From JBEKTY01 sp049515555 (GTDB lineage: Bacteria > Planctomycetota > Planctomycetia > Pirellulales > Thermoguttaceae): a stretch of 17,100 bases of DNA. Position 1 is the first letter of the stretch; each line of letters opens with the position of its first letter. Below are positions 14,439-17,100 of the stretch, in pieces. Position numbers and translations under genes: made by a program. The notes beneath the pieces were generated by a model. It made no database searches, was not told the origin of the DNA, and was given only the letters and a program-made list of their open reading frames with translations. The DNA is taken from positions 1-17,100 of the forward strand of contig JBEKTY010000169.1 in NCBI GenBank assembly GCA_049515555.1. Direction: 5' to 3'.

Positions 14439-14918
14439 ATGCACCGTTTTCTGCTGGTGTCATTGGCCTTGCCGCTGGCTGCGATGGCCCTGGGGGCCGA
14501 CAAACCGGGCGAGCAGTCGGGCACGAAGAGTGCTCCCAACCTCAATCTGGACGGCCTCTGGCAGGGGTTCGTCGTTGTGGGAAAAGGCGAGCAGCCCAAC
14601 CGCGGCACCGTGCACCTGGAGTTGACCATCAAGGGGAATTCCATTACCGCCCGCCGGCTGGACGGACAGGGCGGCCCCTTGGGCCAGGGTTCCTACACGA
14701 TCACGAGCGGGCGGTTCTACGTGATCGACGCCACCGAGAACCGCGGCCGCGCAAAAGGCCGCACCTACCAGGGGATCTGCACGTTCGGCCCCGACCTGAT
14801 GAAGTGGTGCGTAGCCACGCCGGGCAACCCCCGCCCCACCGACTTCGAGACGAAAGGACAGCACTTCCTGCTCATTCTGAAGCGTCAGAAGCCGGCAACG
14901 CCGGTGAATGACCAATGA
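14439..14918 (+). CDS. Secreted TIGR03067-like protein
   Basis: This 159-residue protein has a signal peptide (MHRFLLVSLALPLAAMALGA) and one small beta-rich domain. Segments LDGLWQGFVVV (37-47), LTIKGNSITARR (62-73), FYVIDA (93-98), YQGICTFGPDLMKWC (110-124) and NPRPTDFE (130-137) follow the pattern of the TIGR03067 domain common in planctomycete extracytoplasmic proteins of unknown function. A strong AGGAGG (14426-14431) lies 7 bases before ATG 14439, so the longer open frame starting at 14382 is rejected. The last four residues (VNDQ) and the stop codon TGA (14916-14918) are encoded by the beginning of the heptad repeat at 14907. That suggests the repeat trimmed or replaced the original C-terminus. 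Confidence 0.82.
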   Translation: MHRFLLVSLALPLAAMALGADKPGEQSGTKSAPNLNLDGLWQGFVVVGKGEQPNRGTVHLELTIKGNSITARRLDGQGGPLGQGSYTITSGRFYVIDATENRGRAKGRTYQGICTFGPDLMKWCVATPGNPRPTDFETKGQHFLLILKRQKPATPVNDQ

Positions 14919-14980
14919 CCAAATCCCAATGACTAAACGGGGTTAGTCATTGGCGATTGGGAATTGGTCATTAGGGATTA
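14907..14980. repeat. Heptad inverted repeat E overlapping two stop codons
   Basis: The left arm has four units at 14907-14934 (AATGACC twice, AAATCCC, AATGACT). The loop is about 14937-14942. The right arm has five units at 14943-14977 (TTAGTCA, TTGGCGA, TTGGGAA, TTGGTCA, TTAGGGA) followed by TTA. AATGACTAA (14928-14936) pairs perfectly with TTAGTCATT (14943-14951). Plus-strand stops at 14905, 14909, 14916 and 14930 cover all three frames; minus-strand TGA and TAA triplets in the right arm also cover all three. The stop codons of both convergent genes are part of the array. It could be a bidirectional terminator. Confidence 0.9.
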
Positions 14981-15307
14981 GTGCGGCGTGCCGGCGCGGC
15001 ACAGCCGGCACAGCCCGACCAGCTCTTCGACCGCCAGGCGGATGCGCTCTTCATCCGCCGCCTCGCGCGCCGCCGCTTCCAGCTCGATGGCATAGGGGGT
15101 GAGCTGATCGAAGCCGTAGCTCCCCGCCGTCCCCTTGAATTGGTGCGCCATACGGGCCACTTCCGCCCAATCTCCGCTGGCGGCCTGATCCAGCAAGGCC
15201 TGAGCCCTGTGGGGCATCTCCCCGACGAACAGCAAGACCAACTCGCACCAGTCGGGGTCGGCGGCGAGAGACGAATAAAGTGGCTGCGGCTGGTCGAGTT
15301 CGAGCAT
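14978..15307 (-). CDS. HPt (histidine phosphotransfer) domain protein
   Basis: This 109-residue, all-helical protein is a stand-alone HPt. The phosphoacceptor is H55 in ARMAHQFKGTAGSYGF, matching the H-x-F/L-K-G motif of HPt domains. Such proteins carry phosphate between a hybrid kinase's receiver domain and a terminal response regulator. The start ATG 15307 is supported by a strong GGAGGG just upstream on the minus strand (complement of 15312-15317), and TATAGT (complement of 15324-15329) is a possible -10. The divergently encoded hybrid histidine kinase at 15536 has a receiver domain and no HPt of its own, making it the natural partner. The stop codon TAA lies at the end of the heptad repeat E. 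Confidence 0.9.
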   Translation of the reverse strand: MLELDQPQPLYSSLAADPDWCELVLLFVGEMPHRAQALLDQAASGDWAEVARMAHQFKGTAGSYGFDQLTPYAIELEAAAREAADEERIRLAVEELVGLCRLCRAGTPH

Positions 15308-15380
15308 CTAACCCTCCACAGGAAACTATAGCTTGCGTTGTGCGCGCCCGTGCCCCAGCATTTTGTAACCTATGTTTGCC

Positions 15381-15521
15381 TATGAGCAGTGAGCTATGAG
15401 CAGTGAGCTATGAGCAGTGAGCTATGAGCAGTGAGCCCATAGCTCAAAGCTCATAGCCCATAGCTCAAAGCTCATAGCTCATAGCTCATAGCTCATAGCT
15501 CAAAGCCCATAGCTCGTAGCC
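15381..15521. repeat. Heptad inverted repeat F, largest array
   Basis: The left arm is four perfect copies of a 14-base unit (TATGAGCAGTGAGC) at 15381-15436, equal to eight heptads. The right arm has twelve heptads at 15438-15521 (CATAGCT most often, with CAAAGCT, CATAGCC, CAAAGCC and CGTAGCC variants) and is largely complementary to the left arm. TGA occurs every 7 bases from 15383 to 15432 on the plus strand; TAG recurs in the right arm. The array lies between the divergent HPt and kinase genes and ends three bases before the GGAG (15525-15528) ribosome-binding site of the kinase. It would form a very long hairpin in the kinase leader if transcription starts upstream of it. Confidence 0.93.
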
Positions 15522-15535
15522 CACGGAGCTCGATC

Positions 15536-17017
<1,482 letters not shown>

Positions 17018-17052
17018 GAATTCCAAGGTAATCTCCGTCGCGGAAAAGCAAA

Positions 17053-17085
17053 GTAGGGTGGGTCGAGCGCAGCGAGCCCCACCAT
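17053..17085. repeat. REP-like palindrome, copy 4 (GGGTGGGTCGAGCGC class)
   Basis: These 33 bases are identical to 7974-8006. The copy begins 35 bases after the hybrid kinase stop codon. An inverted partner may lie beyond the right edge, as at 8080-8107. The unit contains GGTGGG and CCCCACC able to pair around a short centre. Confidence 0.85.
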
Positions 17086-17100
17086 CAGCTCTTCGCGGAT

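Noticed and set aside
15381..15521. CRISPR-like array
   Set aside because: The units are 7 or 14 bases and adjoin each other without spacers. The second half is the inverse of the first, and no cas gene is nearby.
356..15521. All heptad hairpins as ordinary Rho-independent terminators
   Set aside because: None has a clear U tract, and copies A, B and F lie upstream of genes. Termination may still occur at the convergent sites (8011 and 14907).

Overview
The window looks like chromosomal DNA of a GC-rich planctomycete, probably a Pirellulales-like lineage. This is inferred from the secreted protein with a TIGR03067-like C-terminal half, the style of the tandem-GNAT and RND proteins, and the many palindromic repeats between genes, including a phrase beginning GGGTGGGTCGAGCGC that occurs several times. 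No rRNA, tRNA, CRISPR array, insertion sequence or phage gene was found.

Layout. 1-355 has no recognisable gene. 676-1402 holds a HEPN/minimal-nucleotidyltransferase pair (toxin-antitoxin type), preceded by two strong hairpins and followed after 11 bases by a two-TM double zinc-ribbon protein (1414-1995). 2067-3555 is a nickel maturation operon: [NiFe]-hydrogenase maturation protease, HypA and HypB, with no hydrogenase subunits in view. A GNAT acetyltransferase (3699-4184) then converges on an NAD(P)-dependent SDR/epimerase-type protein (4303-5445, minus). Divergent from that is a 764-residue protein made of two copies of a GNAT-like unit (5658-7952). It converges on a tripartite efflux system: RND pump (8106-11255, minus), lipoprotein adaptor (11252-12646, minus, ATGA-coupled to the pump) and a divergent TolC-type outer-membrane factor (12829-14286). 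After a secreted TIGR03067-like protein (14439-14918) come an HPt phosphotransfer protein (14978-15307, minus) and a divergent hybrid histidine kinase (15536-17017). The last two probably form one phosphorelay.

The most unusual content lies between the genes. Six loci carry tandem 7-base units, five of them as inverted arms able to fold into a hairpin. The sequences differ from locus to locus, but when rotated to a common phase they fit YGANNNN, mostly TGANNNN. Because 7 leaves remainder 1 on division by 3, three consecutive TGA heptads put a stop codon in every reading frame. Several arrays lie directly on gene stop codons, and one supplies the stop codons of both convergent neighbours. Three other palindromic repeat classes are present, one of them inserted in frame inside the efflux adaptor gene.
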